This document shows, in pieces, positions 51,686 to 60,365 of a DNA stretch of 64,000 nt. The position numbers and the translations under genes are program-made. The stretch comes from Latescibacteria bacterium UBA6620. GTDB taxonomy: Bacteria; Latescibacterota; UBA2968. The first letter of the stretch is position 1. Every line of letters begins with the position of its first letter. The notes beneath the pieces were generated by a model that was not told the origin of the DNA, did no database searches, and saw only the letters and a list, made by a program, of their open reading frames with translations. The DNA lies in contig DJHM01000038.1 in NCBI GenBank assembly GCA_002433075.1, positions 1 through 64,000 on the forward strand, in the 5' to 3' direction.

Positions 51686-53546
51686 CTCCCTTCCGTTCCG
51701 TTACGCCCTGTGCGTCAAAGAAATTGAGCAACGGTACCGCGAACTTCCGAGAAGTGCCGACTAGATCGCGAAAGTCCGAAACACCGATTTCCCCACTGTC
51801 CTTCGCGAAACGAATGAGTTTCTCTCGGATGTCGGCGATCACCTCGGCGGCGAACCACATCGTGTCCTCCAGCCGCACAAGGTCTCCACGTGTGGCCATC
51901 GCATCCAGAATCGGCCCAACCTCGCTCAGGCCGGCTGCCGCTTCGAGCGCATCGAAATCGGGGGGCGACGCACCCGCCTCTCTTAACGCCTCCAGGATCG
52001 ACTCCCGAGCCGTTTCCTCTTCAGGACCGAACGTGACGGTGTGGGTGGCCGTACGCAGTGCCGGCCCTTCCTTCACCAGGCCACCGTCCGCAACCACAGC
52101 ACCGATCACCCGCTGCAAGTAGTCTGAATCGTACAAGTCGAGGACCTGGCGCAAGGCCTCCCGGGACATCCCCGACTGAAGGGGATAGGATGCGTGATGG
52201 CGCTCGACCAAACCGACCACCTCATCGCACAGCACCCCCCAACGATCCTTGCTGACATAGCCTCCGTCCGTACCGGGAACGCAGAGGGCGGCTCCCGCGG
52301 CGACGAGCGCGTTAAGGAGGTCGGAAACGATGTCGACAGAGACACCCAGCTCCGCGGCCAGGTCGGACGTCCACGATATTTTGTACGGATCCCGTGTGAG
52401 GTAGTGCAGAAGTACCTGCTCCGGGTCATCCGCCTCCAGCTGTTCCACAGCGGCAATGACGTCAGGTCGTAGCCTTCGGTGCTTAGGGGGCTTTGCATCA
52501 AGCACAACCCCACCTCCAAGCGTCACAACGGGACTGAACCGGCGAATTACGAACCGGTCACCGCGTGCGGCCACACCGGGAGTTTCCAACCGAAACTGCA
52601 CGAGGGCCGATTCACCGGGTGCGATCTCGTCCCCCTCGAGCACGATCACCCGGGCGAGCACACCCCGAGGACCCAGATGCAGGTGAACGCGAGCCCGATT
52701 CTTGACGGCGGATGCATCATTCAGCACCTGCAGACGGGCGTCGATCATATAGGTTGTCTCGAAGTGTCCCGGCTGCACCAGTAGATCGCCCCGCGTCACA
52801 TCCCCCACGTCGACACCCGCGATGTTCATCGCCACGCGAGCTCCGGCGACGGCCTCTCCTACGTCCCGGCCGTGGGTCTGGAGGCCGCGGACCCGAACCG
52901 ATTGGCCGTTCGGCAAGAGGTCGACGGTAGATCCGTACTTGACTGAGCCGGAGACGACAGTACCCGTCACAACGGTACCGAAACCACGTACCGAAAAGGC
53001 ACGATCCACAGGAAGTCTGAAGATACCGCTGTCGGCTCGCTCCCCGACTTTCGCGACTTCCTCCTCGACAAGTGTTCGGAGCGTGTCAATCCCTTCCCCG
53101 GTCTCGTTCGACACCTGGACGATCGGCGCTTCGGCCAGAAAGGTTTCCGAAACCAGTTCCCGAAGCTCCTCGGCCACGAGTTCCACCCAATCTTCTTCGA
53201 CCAGGTCCGTCTTGGTGATCGCGATGATGCCCCTCTCTACACGAAGCAGATTCAGGATACCCAGGTGTTCGCGTGTCTGGGGCATCGGACCGTCATCCGC
53301 CGCCACGACCAGGATCGCCAGATCGACGCTGCAGACTCCTGTCACCATATTCTTGACGAAGCGTTCGTGACCCGGGACATCTATGAACGTGACGTGGTCT
53401 TTCCAGTAGGCAAAACCGATGTCGATCGTCACGCCTCGCGCTTTTTCCTCAGGCAGCGTATCGGTATCGATTCCGGTGAGCGCTCGCACGAGCGCCGTCT
53501 TCCCGTGGTCGATATGTCCGGCAGTCCCCACAATCACGTGTCGCAC
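51666..53546 (-). CDS. selB: Selenocysteine-specific elongation factor SelB
   Basis: 626 residues, the usual size. The GTPase domain shows GTAGHIDHGKTALVRALTG (G1), VPGHERFVKNMV (G3) and ITKTDLVEEDW (G4). Beta-barrel domains follow, with FRLPVDRAFSVRGFGTVVTG. The C-terminal third consists of winged-helix repeats (LHYLTRDPYKISWTSDLAAE; RFAKDSGEIGVSDFRDLVG), which bind SECIS RNA. SelB carries Sec-tRNA to UGA codons preceding a SECIS. Its start overlaps the selA stop by 13 bases, and its end overlaps the selenoprotein gene. Confidence 0.97.
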   Translation of the reverse strand: MRHVIVGTAGHIDHGKTALVRALTGIDTDTLPEEKARGVTIDIGFAYWKDHVTFIDVPGHERFVKNMVTGVCSVDLAILVVAADDGPMPQTREHLGILNLLRVERGIIAITKTDLVEEDWVELVAEELRELVSETFLAEAPIVQVSNETGEGIDTLRTLVEEEVAKVGERADSGIFRLPVDRAFSVRGFGTVVTGTVVSGSVKYGSTVDLLPNGQSVRVRGLQTHGRDVGEAVAGARVAMNIAGVDVGDVTRGDLLVQPGHFETTYMIDARLQVLNDASAVKNRARVHLHLGPRGVLARVIVLEGDEIAPGESALVQFRLETPGVAARGDRFVIRRFSPVVTLGGGVVLDAKPPKHRRLRPDVIAAVEQLEADDPEQVLLHYLTRDPYKISWTSDLAAELGVSVDIVSDLLNALVAAGAALCVPGTDGGYVSKDRWGVLCDEVVGLVERHHASYPLQSGMSREALRQVLDLYDSDYLQRVIGAVVADGGLVKEGPALRTATHTVTFGPEEETARESILEALREAGASPPDFDALEAAAGLSEVGPILDAMATRGDLVRLEDTMWFAAEVIADIREKLIRFAKDSGEIGVSDFRDLVGTSRKFAVPLLNFFDAQGVTERKGDVRVLL

Positions 53547-54958
53547 GGAGTCTCCCGTTTCACACCCAATGCCTTGAGAACCGCATCGGCAATTTCAGCC
53601 ACCTCTCCATCAGCCACCGTCCTCAGGTCAAGGTGCAGGACATCGTCACGGACGTAGCCCACAACCGGCGGATCGCTCGATCGCAGTCGGCGGGCGAACT
53701 CACTGGCCGACAAACCGGACTGGATCGTCACCGCAACACTCGGGATCGTCTCGACTGGCAACGCGCCGCTCCCGGCCTGCGCCGCAGACTCAACGATCTC
53801 TACCGTTCCGTCCACCTCCCCGATCTCTCTCGCAAGCAGGTTGGCCCTTTCCTTCACCCGGTCGACCGCCTCTGTCATCATTCGCATCACAGGATGTCGA
53901 GTCCGAAGGTGAGGTTCATTCAGAAACAGCTTCAGGGTCTCTTCGAGAAGGAGATACGTGATCTTGTCGCACCGAAGTGCTCTCATTAGAGGGTTTTTTC
54001 GGATGCGATCGAGGGCGTCCTTTTTTCCCACGAGGATTCCGCACTGTGGCCCCCCCAGCATCTTGTCGCCGCTGAAAGTCACCACATCCACCCCCGCACC
54101 CGCGCTCTCCGATACGATTGGCTCGTGGGGCAACCCGTATTCCCGCACGTCCTGGAGGACCCCACCACCCAGGTCGTGAAGGACCCCAACCTCGTGCCGC
54201 CGTGCGATTTCAACGATCTCTGGCAAGGCCACCTCAGCCGTGAAACCCTCTACCCGAAAGTTACTGGGATGTACGGACAGCAGAAGAGCCGTCTTTTCCG
54301 TAATCGCCGCCTCATAGTCTCGTGCGTGCGTGCGATTGGTCGTCCCCACTTCGACCATCACCGCTCCGCTCCCGTCCATAATGTCGGGGATCCTGAATGA
54401 CCCTCCAATCTCCACCAGCTGGCCACGAGAAACGATCGCCTCACTTCCTGCGGCGAGGGTATTTAGTGCAATCAGCACCGCCGCCGCATTGTTGTTCACG
54501 ACTGCCGCCGCTTCCGCACCAGTGAGTCGACAGAGCAATGCGTCCACGTGATCGACGCGAGACCCGCGTTCGCCCGATTCAAGGTCGAATTCGAGGTTCG
54601 TGTAGCCCGATGCGATCTCAGCCACCCGCCCCACGGCCGCCTGCTCGAGAGGCGCCCGGCCAAGGTTGGTGTGCAGAATCACTCCCGAGGCGTTGATGAC
54701 ACGCTTCAGGTTCGGCGACAGAAGATCGTCGACCCGACGTTTCAGATCCTGCGTGAGCCAGACTTCCAGACCCTCTTCGGGATCGAATCCATCCGACAGA
54801 AGCTTCTGCCTCAGATCGAATGTCGCCTCCCGGGCAAGGTTGACCAGAACCCGTCGGTCGATTCTGGAAGTCAGGGAGGTGACCGCCGGTAGTTCCAGCA
54901 GTCGGTCGACCCCCGGAATCTGCGACAACAGGGACTGCTTGGATTCGGCTTTACTCAC
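53534..54958 (-). CDS. selA: L-seryl-tRNA(Sec) selenium transferase SelA
   Basis: 474 residues from GTG 54958 (VSKAESKQSLLSQIPGVDRL). An ATG 12 codons upstream is possible but less family-like. PLP-enzyme features: INASGVILHTNLGRAPLEQA, the glycine-rich AAAVVNNNAAAVLIALNTLA, HDLGGGVLQD, and the PLP lysine in VVTFSGDKMLGGPQCGILVG. It converts seryl-tRNA(Sec) to selenocysteyl-tRNA with selenophosphate. No selD is present in the window, so selenophosphate synthesis must be encoded elsewhere. First gene of the Sec run. Confidence 0.97.
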   Translation of the reverse strand: MSKAESKQSLLSQIPGVDRLLELPAVTSLTSRIDRRVLVNLAREATFDLRQKLLSDGFDPEEGLEVWLTQDLKRRVDDLLSPNLKRVINASGVILHTNLGRAPLEQAAVGRVAEIASGYTNLEFDLESGERGSRVDHVDALLCRLTGAEAAAVVNNNAAAVLIALNTLAAGSEAIVSRGQLVEIGGSFRIPDIMDGSGAVMVEVGTTNRTHARDYEAAITEKTALLLSVHPSNFRVEGFTAEVALPEIVEIARRHEVGVLHDLGGGVLQDVREYGLPHEPIVSESAGAGVDVVTFSGDKMLGGPQCGILVGKKDALDRIRKNPLMRALRCDKITYLLLEETLKLFLNEPHLRTRHPVMRMMTEAVDRVKERANLLAREIGEVDGTVEIVESAAQAGSGALPVETIPSVAVTIQSGLSASEFARRLRSSDPPVVGYVRDDVLHLDLRTVADGEVAEIADAVLKALGVKRETPCDT

Positions 54959-55168
54959 GATGAAAACCGCCTCGCTTCTTCGATTGAGCCACACCTTCGC
55001 CCCGGGGCGGAATATTGTGTGCTAATCCTTTAAGAACCATGAAGATAGACAGTTTTTCTACCTTTTCAGGGGGTCTGGGTCGTCCTCCGAACACGATTAC
55101 CTAATTTATCCCGAGCGACCCTGCCGCGCAATCGCCTTGTCCCCACAAAAGCGGCGCAAGTGGCTTAT

Positions 55169-55197
55169 TTGACAAGAATTTGGGCAAGTCCTATCTT
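55169..55197 (+). promoter_or_regulatory. Sigma70-like promoter for the galU operon
   Basis: A perfect TTGACA (55169-55174), a 17-base spacer and TATCTT (55192-55197) precede the TTG start at 55271 by 73 bases. It is among the best promoter matches in the window. The divergent selA gene starts 211 bases to the left. Confidence 0.65.
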
Positions 55198-55270
55198 CAT
55201 TCGTCATCTGCGCGATCACCCGCAGTTCCCCTGCACGACCCCACTTCCACAGATCCGTCACGAGGATCCT

Positions 55271-56146
55271 TTGCGCATCTCGAAAGTCGTAGTTCCGGTC
55301 GCTGGAATGGGTACCCGTCTGTTTCCGACGACACGCGCCCTGCCCAAAGAGATGCTTCCGGTCGGACGACACCCGACAATTCAGGTTGTCGTCGACGAGC
55401 TCGTCGGGGCCGGCCTGATTGATCTCCTGTTCATCACCGCCCCATCGAAGAAAATCATCGAGCGTCAGTTCATTGACAATCTCGACGCGGGCACCGGAGC
55501 CGGTCCTGCTCTCACTTATTCATTTGCCGAGCAACAAACGCCGCCTGGCTGGAAAAAGCCCGGTGGAACCGGTGTAGCCATTGCGATGGCGGAGGCGTTC
55601 GTCGACGGCGACCCCTTCGTCGTGGCGTACGGCGATACCATCATCCGCTCCACGCACGAGCCCTCTTTTCTGCATCGGATGCTGGATGCCCACAGCCGGG
55701 AGGATGCCGACGCCACGATCGCTGTTCGAGCGGTCTCCGAAAATCAGATTCCCGCCTACGGCATCGTAGAACCCGCCACCGGTCAGGACCCGCAATCCGA
55801 TGCCTTCTGGATTTCGGATATCGTCGAAAAGCCCACCATCGAGGAAGCGCCCAGCAACCTCGCTGTTAACGCTCGCTATATCTTCGGCCCATCCATCTTC
55901 CCACACATTCATCGCCTGGGACCCGTGAACGACGCTGAGGTCGGTATTACGAATGCGATCCGTACCCTCATCGAAGCGGGAGGGAAGGTTCAGTGCGTAC
56001 CGCTCGCACAGGGCGAAACCCGCTACGACATCGGGAACCACATCGGCTATTTCAAGGCCTTCATCGACTATGCACTTGCCGATCCTGACTGCGGCGACGA
56101 GGTGCGAAGCTACCTGTCGACGGTCTGTGCAGGAGGCGACGAATGA
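55271..56146 (+). CDS. galU: UTP--glucose-1-phosphate uridylyltransferase
   Basis: 291 residues from TTG 55271, which has GAGGAT at good spacing. The frame is open further up but without homology-like sequence. The nucleotidyltransferase signature is VVPVAGMGTRLFPTTRALPK then EMLPVGRHPTIQVVVDE. ITAPSKKIIERQF, the metal-binding VAYGDTII and VEKPTIEEAPSNLAV follow. It makes UDP-glucose for glycan synthesis. The downstream galactokinase-like gene overlaps its stop by four bases, linking galactose and UDP-sugar metabolism. Confidence 0.92.
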   Translation: MRISKVVVPVAGMGTRLFPTTRALPKEMLPVGRHPTIQVVVDELVGAGLIDLLFITAPSKKIIERQFIDNLDAGTGAGPALTYSFAEQQTPPGWKKPGGTGVAIAMAEAFVDGDPFVVAYGDTIIRSTHEPSFLHRMLDAHSREDADATIAVRAVSENQIPAYGIVEPATGQDPQSDAFWISDIVEKPTIEEAPSNLAVNARYIFGPSIFPHIHRLGPVNDAEVGITNAIRTLIEAGGKVQCVPLAQGETRYDIGNHIGYFKAFIDYALADPDCGDEVRSYLSTVCAGGDE

Positions 56147-57705
56147 CCTCGATCGGTCTACTCGAAGCCACGGAATGGAAGCGAATTCTTGAGAATCCCG
56201 ACGCCACTTTGGAAAGCCGGCTCAAGGCCATTTACGGCCCCGATCCTTCCGTAGCCGAAGGCAGGCGCGCACTCCTGGAGACCGCCGTCGCGACCTTCAT
56301 CGACCGGTATGGCGGGAATCGACAGGTTCTCATATCTCGGGCCCCTGGCCGGATCAACCTCCTGGGAAACCACATCGATCATCGAGGTGGTTATCTGAAC
56401 TTTATGGCCATCGACAGGGACACCCTGATGGTCGCGTCCCCGAACAGCGACGACACGGTACGAGCCTGCAACTCCCTCGAATCCCGGTTCGAACCCTTCG
56501 AATTCAGGATCGGCGAACTCCTTCCCGTCGAAAAGCGAGGTCAGTGGCACTCGTATATCGAAGAAATCAACATCCCCCCCCGCATCTGGCAAAACTACGT
56601 CCAAGCCCCCATCCTCTATCTCCAGGACCAGACAGACCGGGAACTCACCGGGATGGACGTCTGCGTGCACGGAGATGTTCCCATCGCTGCCGGACTGTCC
56701 TCCTCCTCCACGCTCGTCGTCTCTGCCTTCCAGGCGTGCTGTGTCTTCAACCAGATCGACATCACACGGGATGCCCAAGCCGAATTCTGTGGAGCAGCTG
56801 AATGGTACGCAGGCACCCGCGGGGGCTCCGGCGACCACGCCGCGATGCTCTATTCTAGGCGCCAGACCATCCTGCAAGTGAGGTTTTTTCCCCTCACCAC
56901 GACTGAGGTCCCTTTCCCAGAGGGCTATCGGGTTGTCGCGTGCAATTCACTCGTGGAACACGCGCCGCCCGGGATCTTCAACGAACGGGTGGCCACCTAT
57001 GAAATCGGCCTGATGATGCTGCGTAAGACCCACCCCACCTCGCTCGCCGAGGTCGAACACCTTCGTGACCTCGTTCCGGACGGTCGCGCCGCCACCCTCG
57101 AGTTTTACGAGATGCTGAAGGGTCTGCCCGAGCGGGCCACCCGAGACGAGATCCTCGGTACTCTGCCCGGAGAAGAGGATCGATTGAGCACGCTCTTCGC
57201 GCCACACTCGGAGCCCGAGAGGGGCTACCGCATCCGACAGGTTATGCTCTACGGTGTCGCGGAATGCGCACGGAGCGCGAGAGGTGCCAATCTGCTCTCC
57301 GCTGGAAAAGTGGAAGCCTTCGGCGACCTGAAGAGGCTGTCCCACGACGGAGACCGGCGTGTGCGGATCTCTCCCGATGGGACTCCATCTCCCGTCGACA
57401 ACCGCGTCACCCAGGAAACGATCGACCGCCTCATCTCGACCGAGGCCGAGATCTACGCCCAGCCGGGGGGTTACGACTGCAGCTGCGAGGAGCTGGACCA
57501 TCTCGTCGACCTCGCCCAGAGTGTGGCAGGGGTCGTGGGAGCCGGGCTGACCGGGGGCGGGCTCGGCGGGTGTGTCCTCGTTCTCGTGAAGGAGAACTCG
57601 GTAGACGAATTGATCGATGTCCTGAAGAATCGCTTCTACGATGCACGAGAACTCGAGAGCGATATGCTCGTTTGCAGCAGCGTAGAAGGTGCCGGGATCC
57701 TGTAG
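56143..57705 (+). CDS. Galactokinase-like GHMP kinase
   Basis: 520 residues. Galactokinase/GalNAc-kinase signatures: RAPGRINLLGNHIDHRGGYL near residue 66, the GHMP ATP loop VPIAAGLSSSSTLVVSAFQA, GTRGGSGDHAAML and the C-terminal GAGLTGGGLGGCVLVLV. At 520 residues it is longer than typical GalK (about 380-400), with extra sequence around residues 20-60 and 300-420. It phosphorylates galactose, N-acetylgalactosamine or a similar sugar at C1. Overlaps galU and is followed at once by the M81 gene. Confidence 0.85.
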   Translation: MTSIGLLEATEWKRILENPDATLESRLKAIYGPDPSVAEGRRALLETAVATFIDRYGGNRQVLISRAPGRINLLGNHIDHRGGYLNFMAIDRDTLMVASPNSDDTVRACNSLESRFEPFEFRIGELLPVEKRGQWHSYIEEINIPPRIWQNYVQAPILYLQDQTDRELTGMDVCVHGDVPIAAGLSSSSTLVVSAFQACCVFNQIDITRDAQAEFCGAAEWYAGTRGGSGDHAAMLYSRRQTILQVRFFPLTTTEVPFPEGYRVVACNSLVEHAPPGIFNERVATYEIGLMMLRKTHPTSLAEVEHLRDLVPDGRAATLEFYEMLKGLPERATRDEILGTLPGEEDRLSTLFAPHSEPERGYRIRQVMLYGVAECARSARGANLLSAGKVEAFGDLKRLSHDGDRRVRISPDGTPSPVDNRVTQETIDRLISTEAEIYAQPGGYDCSCEELDHLVDLAQSVAGVVGAGLTGGGLGGCVLVLVKENSVDELIDVLKNRFYDARELESDMLVCSSVEGAGIL

Positions 57706-57707
57706 TC

Positions 57708-59186
57708 ATGAGAATCGCCATCGGTGGTTTGTATCAGGAGTCCCATTCCTTCTCCCCGGCCCCCGCCGATCGTGGTGCCTTCGAGGGGGGTAGCCTGCTG
57801 TATGGAAGGGATCTGATCGAGGAACTGGCAGGTCTGAATCACGAAATCGGCGGCGCACTGTCCGCAGCCGTCGACCACGAGGCCATCCCCCTCCTTTACG
57901 CGGCAACCGGCGCGTCCGGAATGCCCGTCCGCCAATCCGTCCTTGAGGAATTTGTCGGGGACTTTCTCCAACGACTCAGCGCCTCACTGCCGGTCGACGG
58001 GGTCTACCTCGCAATGCACGGCGCAACCGCCGGCGAGCACCTCGATGACCCCACCGGCCATCTCTTCTCCCGTCTACGCGAACTTGTCGGGCCAGACGTT
58101 CCTATCGTGGCCTCCCTCGACCTCCACGCCAACGTCACCAAGGAGATGGTCGACGCCTCCGACGCACTGGTCGGTTACCACACTGCCCCCCACATCGATC
58201 AGGGCGATTCGGGCGCCCGGGCAATGCGCGCCCTCATCCAGGCGATGGAGGGCACCAGGCTGAGCACGGCCCTTCGGCAGATTCCGATGGTCGTGCCGGG
58301 AGAGAACGGCCGCACGACCGAAGGACCCTACGCTGGCGTGATGGACCAGGCGATCGAGCTTGAAGATGAGGAGGGGATCGTCTCGGCATCGGTTTTCTGT
58401 GTCCAACCCTGGCTGGACCTTCCAGAGATGGGCTGCTCTACCGTGGTCGTCACACAAAACGACCCCGAGCGTGCACAGCGGGAGGCCGATCGTCTGGCTG
58501 AAATGCTGTGGTCGCGCAGGAGAGACTTCACGCCTCATCTGGTATCTGCGGACGATGGCATCGACCGTGCGCTGGCTGATACGGCGGGGCCCTACGTGTT
58601 CTCCGATGCTGCAGATGCTCCGAGCTCAGGCGCGCCCGGTGACAGCACCGTTCTGATCGATGCCTTCCTCCGTCGGGGCCTGCAGGAGACCGTCCTCTTG
58701 AACATCCTCGACCCTGATGCGGTGAGTTCCGCGACAGCTGTAGGTGTTGGAAACCGAGCAGTTTTTACCCTTGGAGCCTCACTTTCTAATACCTTTTACG
58801 GACCGGTCACGTTCGATGCCAGGGTCCGCACGCTGTTCGACGGCAGTTTCCGCTTCAAGGGCCCCGCTTTCAAGGGGGTCGAGTTCCATATGGGCCGAAC
58901 CGCTGTCTTGGTCTCCCGCGGGCTTCACCTAGTTGTGATGGAGCAGCCGATTCTGCAGTGGGACCCTGAGCTGTACCGCTGCGTGGGGCTCGACCCAGCG
59001 GATGCCAAGATCGTCGTCGCTAAATCTCCCGCAGCGTTCCGTGCGGGGTACGAACCCTTCGCCGCACAGATACTCAACATCGACTGCCCGGGCGTTTGCA
59101 GCCCGAATCTGAAGTCGTTTCCCTGGAAACGAGCCGGTCGACCGCTTTTCCCCCTGGATGACGACGCTTCGTTCGTCGTCACCTGA
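57708..59186 (+). CDS. M81-family metallopeptidase (MlrC-like)
   Basis: 492 residues from ATG 57708, two bases after the kinase stop. MlrC-type features: IAIGGLYQESHSFSPAPADR, DGVYLAMHGATAGEHLDDP, VASLDLHANVTKEMVDASDA (metal-binding Asp/His), GYHTAPHIDQGDSGARAM, and the C-terminal half from about residue 300 (FSDAADAPSSGAPGDSTVLI; GVEFHMGRTAVLVSRGLHLV). MlrC cleaves linearised microcystin, but most family members have unknown substrates. Its place in a sugar-kinase operon suggests some other amide substrate. Confidence 0.88.
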   Translation: MRIAIGGLYQESHSFSPAPADRGAFEGGSLLYGRDLIEELAGLNHEIGGALSAAVDHEAIPLLYAATGASGMPVRQSVLEEFVGDFLQRLSASLPVDGVYLAMHGATAGEHLDDPTGHLFSRLRELVGPDVPIVASLDLHANVTKEMVDASDALVGYHTAPHIDQGDSGARAMRALIQAMEGTRLSTALRQIPMVVPGENGRTTEGPYAGVMDQAIELEDEEGIVSASVFCVQPWLDLPEMGCSTVVVTQNDPERAQREADRLAEMLWSRRRDFTPHLVSADDGIDRALADTAGPYVFSDAADAPSSGAPGDSTVLIDAFLRRGLQETVLLNILDPDAVSSATAVGVGNRAVFTLGASLSNTFYGPVTFDARVRTLFDGSFRFKGPAFKGVEFHMGRTAVLVSRGLHLVVMEQPILQWDPELYRCVGLDPADAKIVVAKSPAAFRAGYEPFAAQILNIDCPGVCSPNLKSFPWKRAGRPLFPLDDDASFVVT

Positions 59187-59226
59187 TTCAGAATCCACAT
59201 CAACGCGCAACACGAGAGGAACAGGA

Positions 59227-60291
59227 ATGCCAGAAGCAAACATCGCCTCGATCCGGGACCATCTCGGCAGTGAGGCGGACAACTTGCTCAACCACAACGC
59301 CATCGTACCATCCGACGGGCTCACCCTGCCCGGCCCGGATTTTGTTGAACGGGTCTTCGTCGACTCCGACCGCCCCGTGCAGGTCCTCAACAATCTGCAA
59401 CGACTTTACGGCACGGGACGCCTCGCCGATAGCGGGTATGTATCCGTCCTGCCCATCGATCAGGGGATCGAGCACTCCGGCGGCGCCTCGTTCGCGCCCA
59501 ACCCGATTTATTTCGACCCGGCGAACATCGTGAAACTCGCGATCGAAGGTGGATGCAACGCCGTGGCCTCGACCCTCGGCGTCCTCGGCATCGTCGCCCG
59601 TCGACACGCGCACCGTATTCCGTTCATCCTGAAGTTCAACCACAATCAACTGCTCACCTACCCCAGCCAATACGACCAGGTCTTCTTCGCACAGATCGAC
59701 CAGGCCTGGAATATGGGCGCCGCAGGCGTTGGGGCGACGATCTACTTCGGCTCGCCCGAAGCGAATCGCCAGATCACGGAAGTGAGCGAGGCGTTTAAGA
59801 GAGCGCACGAATTGGGAATGTTCACCGTCCTGTGGTGCTACCTCCGGAACAGTGCCTTCAAACCGGCGGACATCGACTATCACGAGGCCGCCGACCTCAC
59901 GGGGCAGGCCAACCATCTGGGCGTGACCATCGGGGCGGACATCATCAAGCAGAAGCTGCCGACGAACAACGGAGGATATCCTGCGGTCGATTTCGGTCGC
60001 ACTCACGACAAGGTCTACAGCGAACTGAGCAGCGGCCACCCGATCGATCTCTGCCGCTACCAGGTGGTGAACTGCTATATGGGTCGTGCGGGATTGATCA
60101 ACTCGGGTGGCGCCTCGTCAGGGGCCAGTGACTACGCAGAAGCCGTCGCCACCGCAGTCGTCAACAAGCGGGCTGGCGGGACCGGGCTCATCTCGGGGCG
60201 AAAAGCTTTCCAGCGTCCAATGGACGAGGGCATCGATCTCCTGAACCAGATCCAGAACGTCTACCTATGTGAAGACGTCACCATTGCCTGA
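59227..60291 (+). CDS. Class I fructose-bisphosphate aldolase, DhnA/archaeal type
   Basis: 354 residues from ATG 59227 (AGGAACAGG upstream). DhnA-type aldolases are Schiff-base TIM barrels. Seen: YVSVLPIDQGIEHSGGASFA, LAIEGGCNAVASTLGVLGIV, IPFILKFNHNQLL with a likely active Lys, GAAGVGATIYFGSPEANRQI, and ADIIKQKLPTNNGGYPAVDF. It cleaves fructose 1,6-bisphosphate and complements the tpiA-pgk-gap-pfk cluster 50 kb away, which lacks an aldolase. No class II aldolase is in the window. A strong terminator follows. Confidence 0.9.
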   Translation: MPEANIASIRDHLGSEADNLLNHNAIVPSDGLTLPGPDFVERVFVDSDRPVQVLNNLQRLYGTGRLADSGYVSVLPIDQGIEHSGGASFAPNPIYFDPANIVKLAIEGGCNAVASTLGVLGIVARRHAHRIPFILKFNHNQLLTYPSQYDQVFFAQIDQAWNMGAAGVGATIYFGSPEANRQITEVSEAFKRAHELGMFTVLWCYLRNSAFKPADIDYHEAADLTGQANHLGVTIGADIIKQKLPTNNGGYPAVDFGRTHDKVYSELSSGHPIDLCRYQVVNCYMGRAGLINSGGASSGASDYAEAVATAVVNKRAGGTGLISGRKAFQRPMDEGIDLLNQIQNVYLCEDVTIA

Positions 60292-60308
60292 CATCCACAC
60301 ACACAAAT

Positions 60309-60346
60309 AAAGAGGGCTCCCGAACAAACGTTCGGGAGCCCTCTTT
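60309..60346. terminator. Bidirectional terminator, 17-bp perfect stem
   Basis: AAAGAGGGCTCCCGAAC pairs exactly with GTTCGGGAGCCCTCTTT around an AAAC loop, flanked by A-rich and T-rich sequence. It lies between convergent genes and can end both transcripts. Confidence 0.9.
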
Positions 60347-60365
60347 ATTTTCTCTTGAACGCCGT

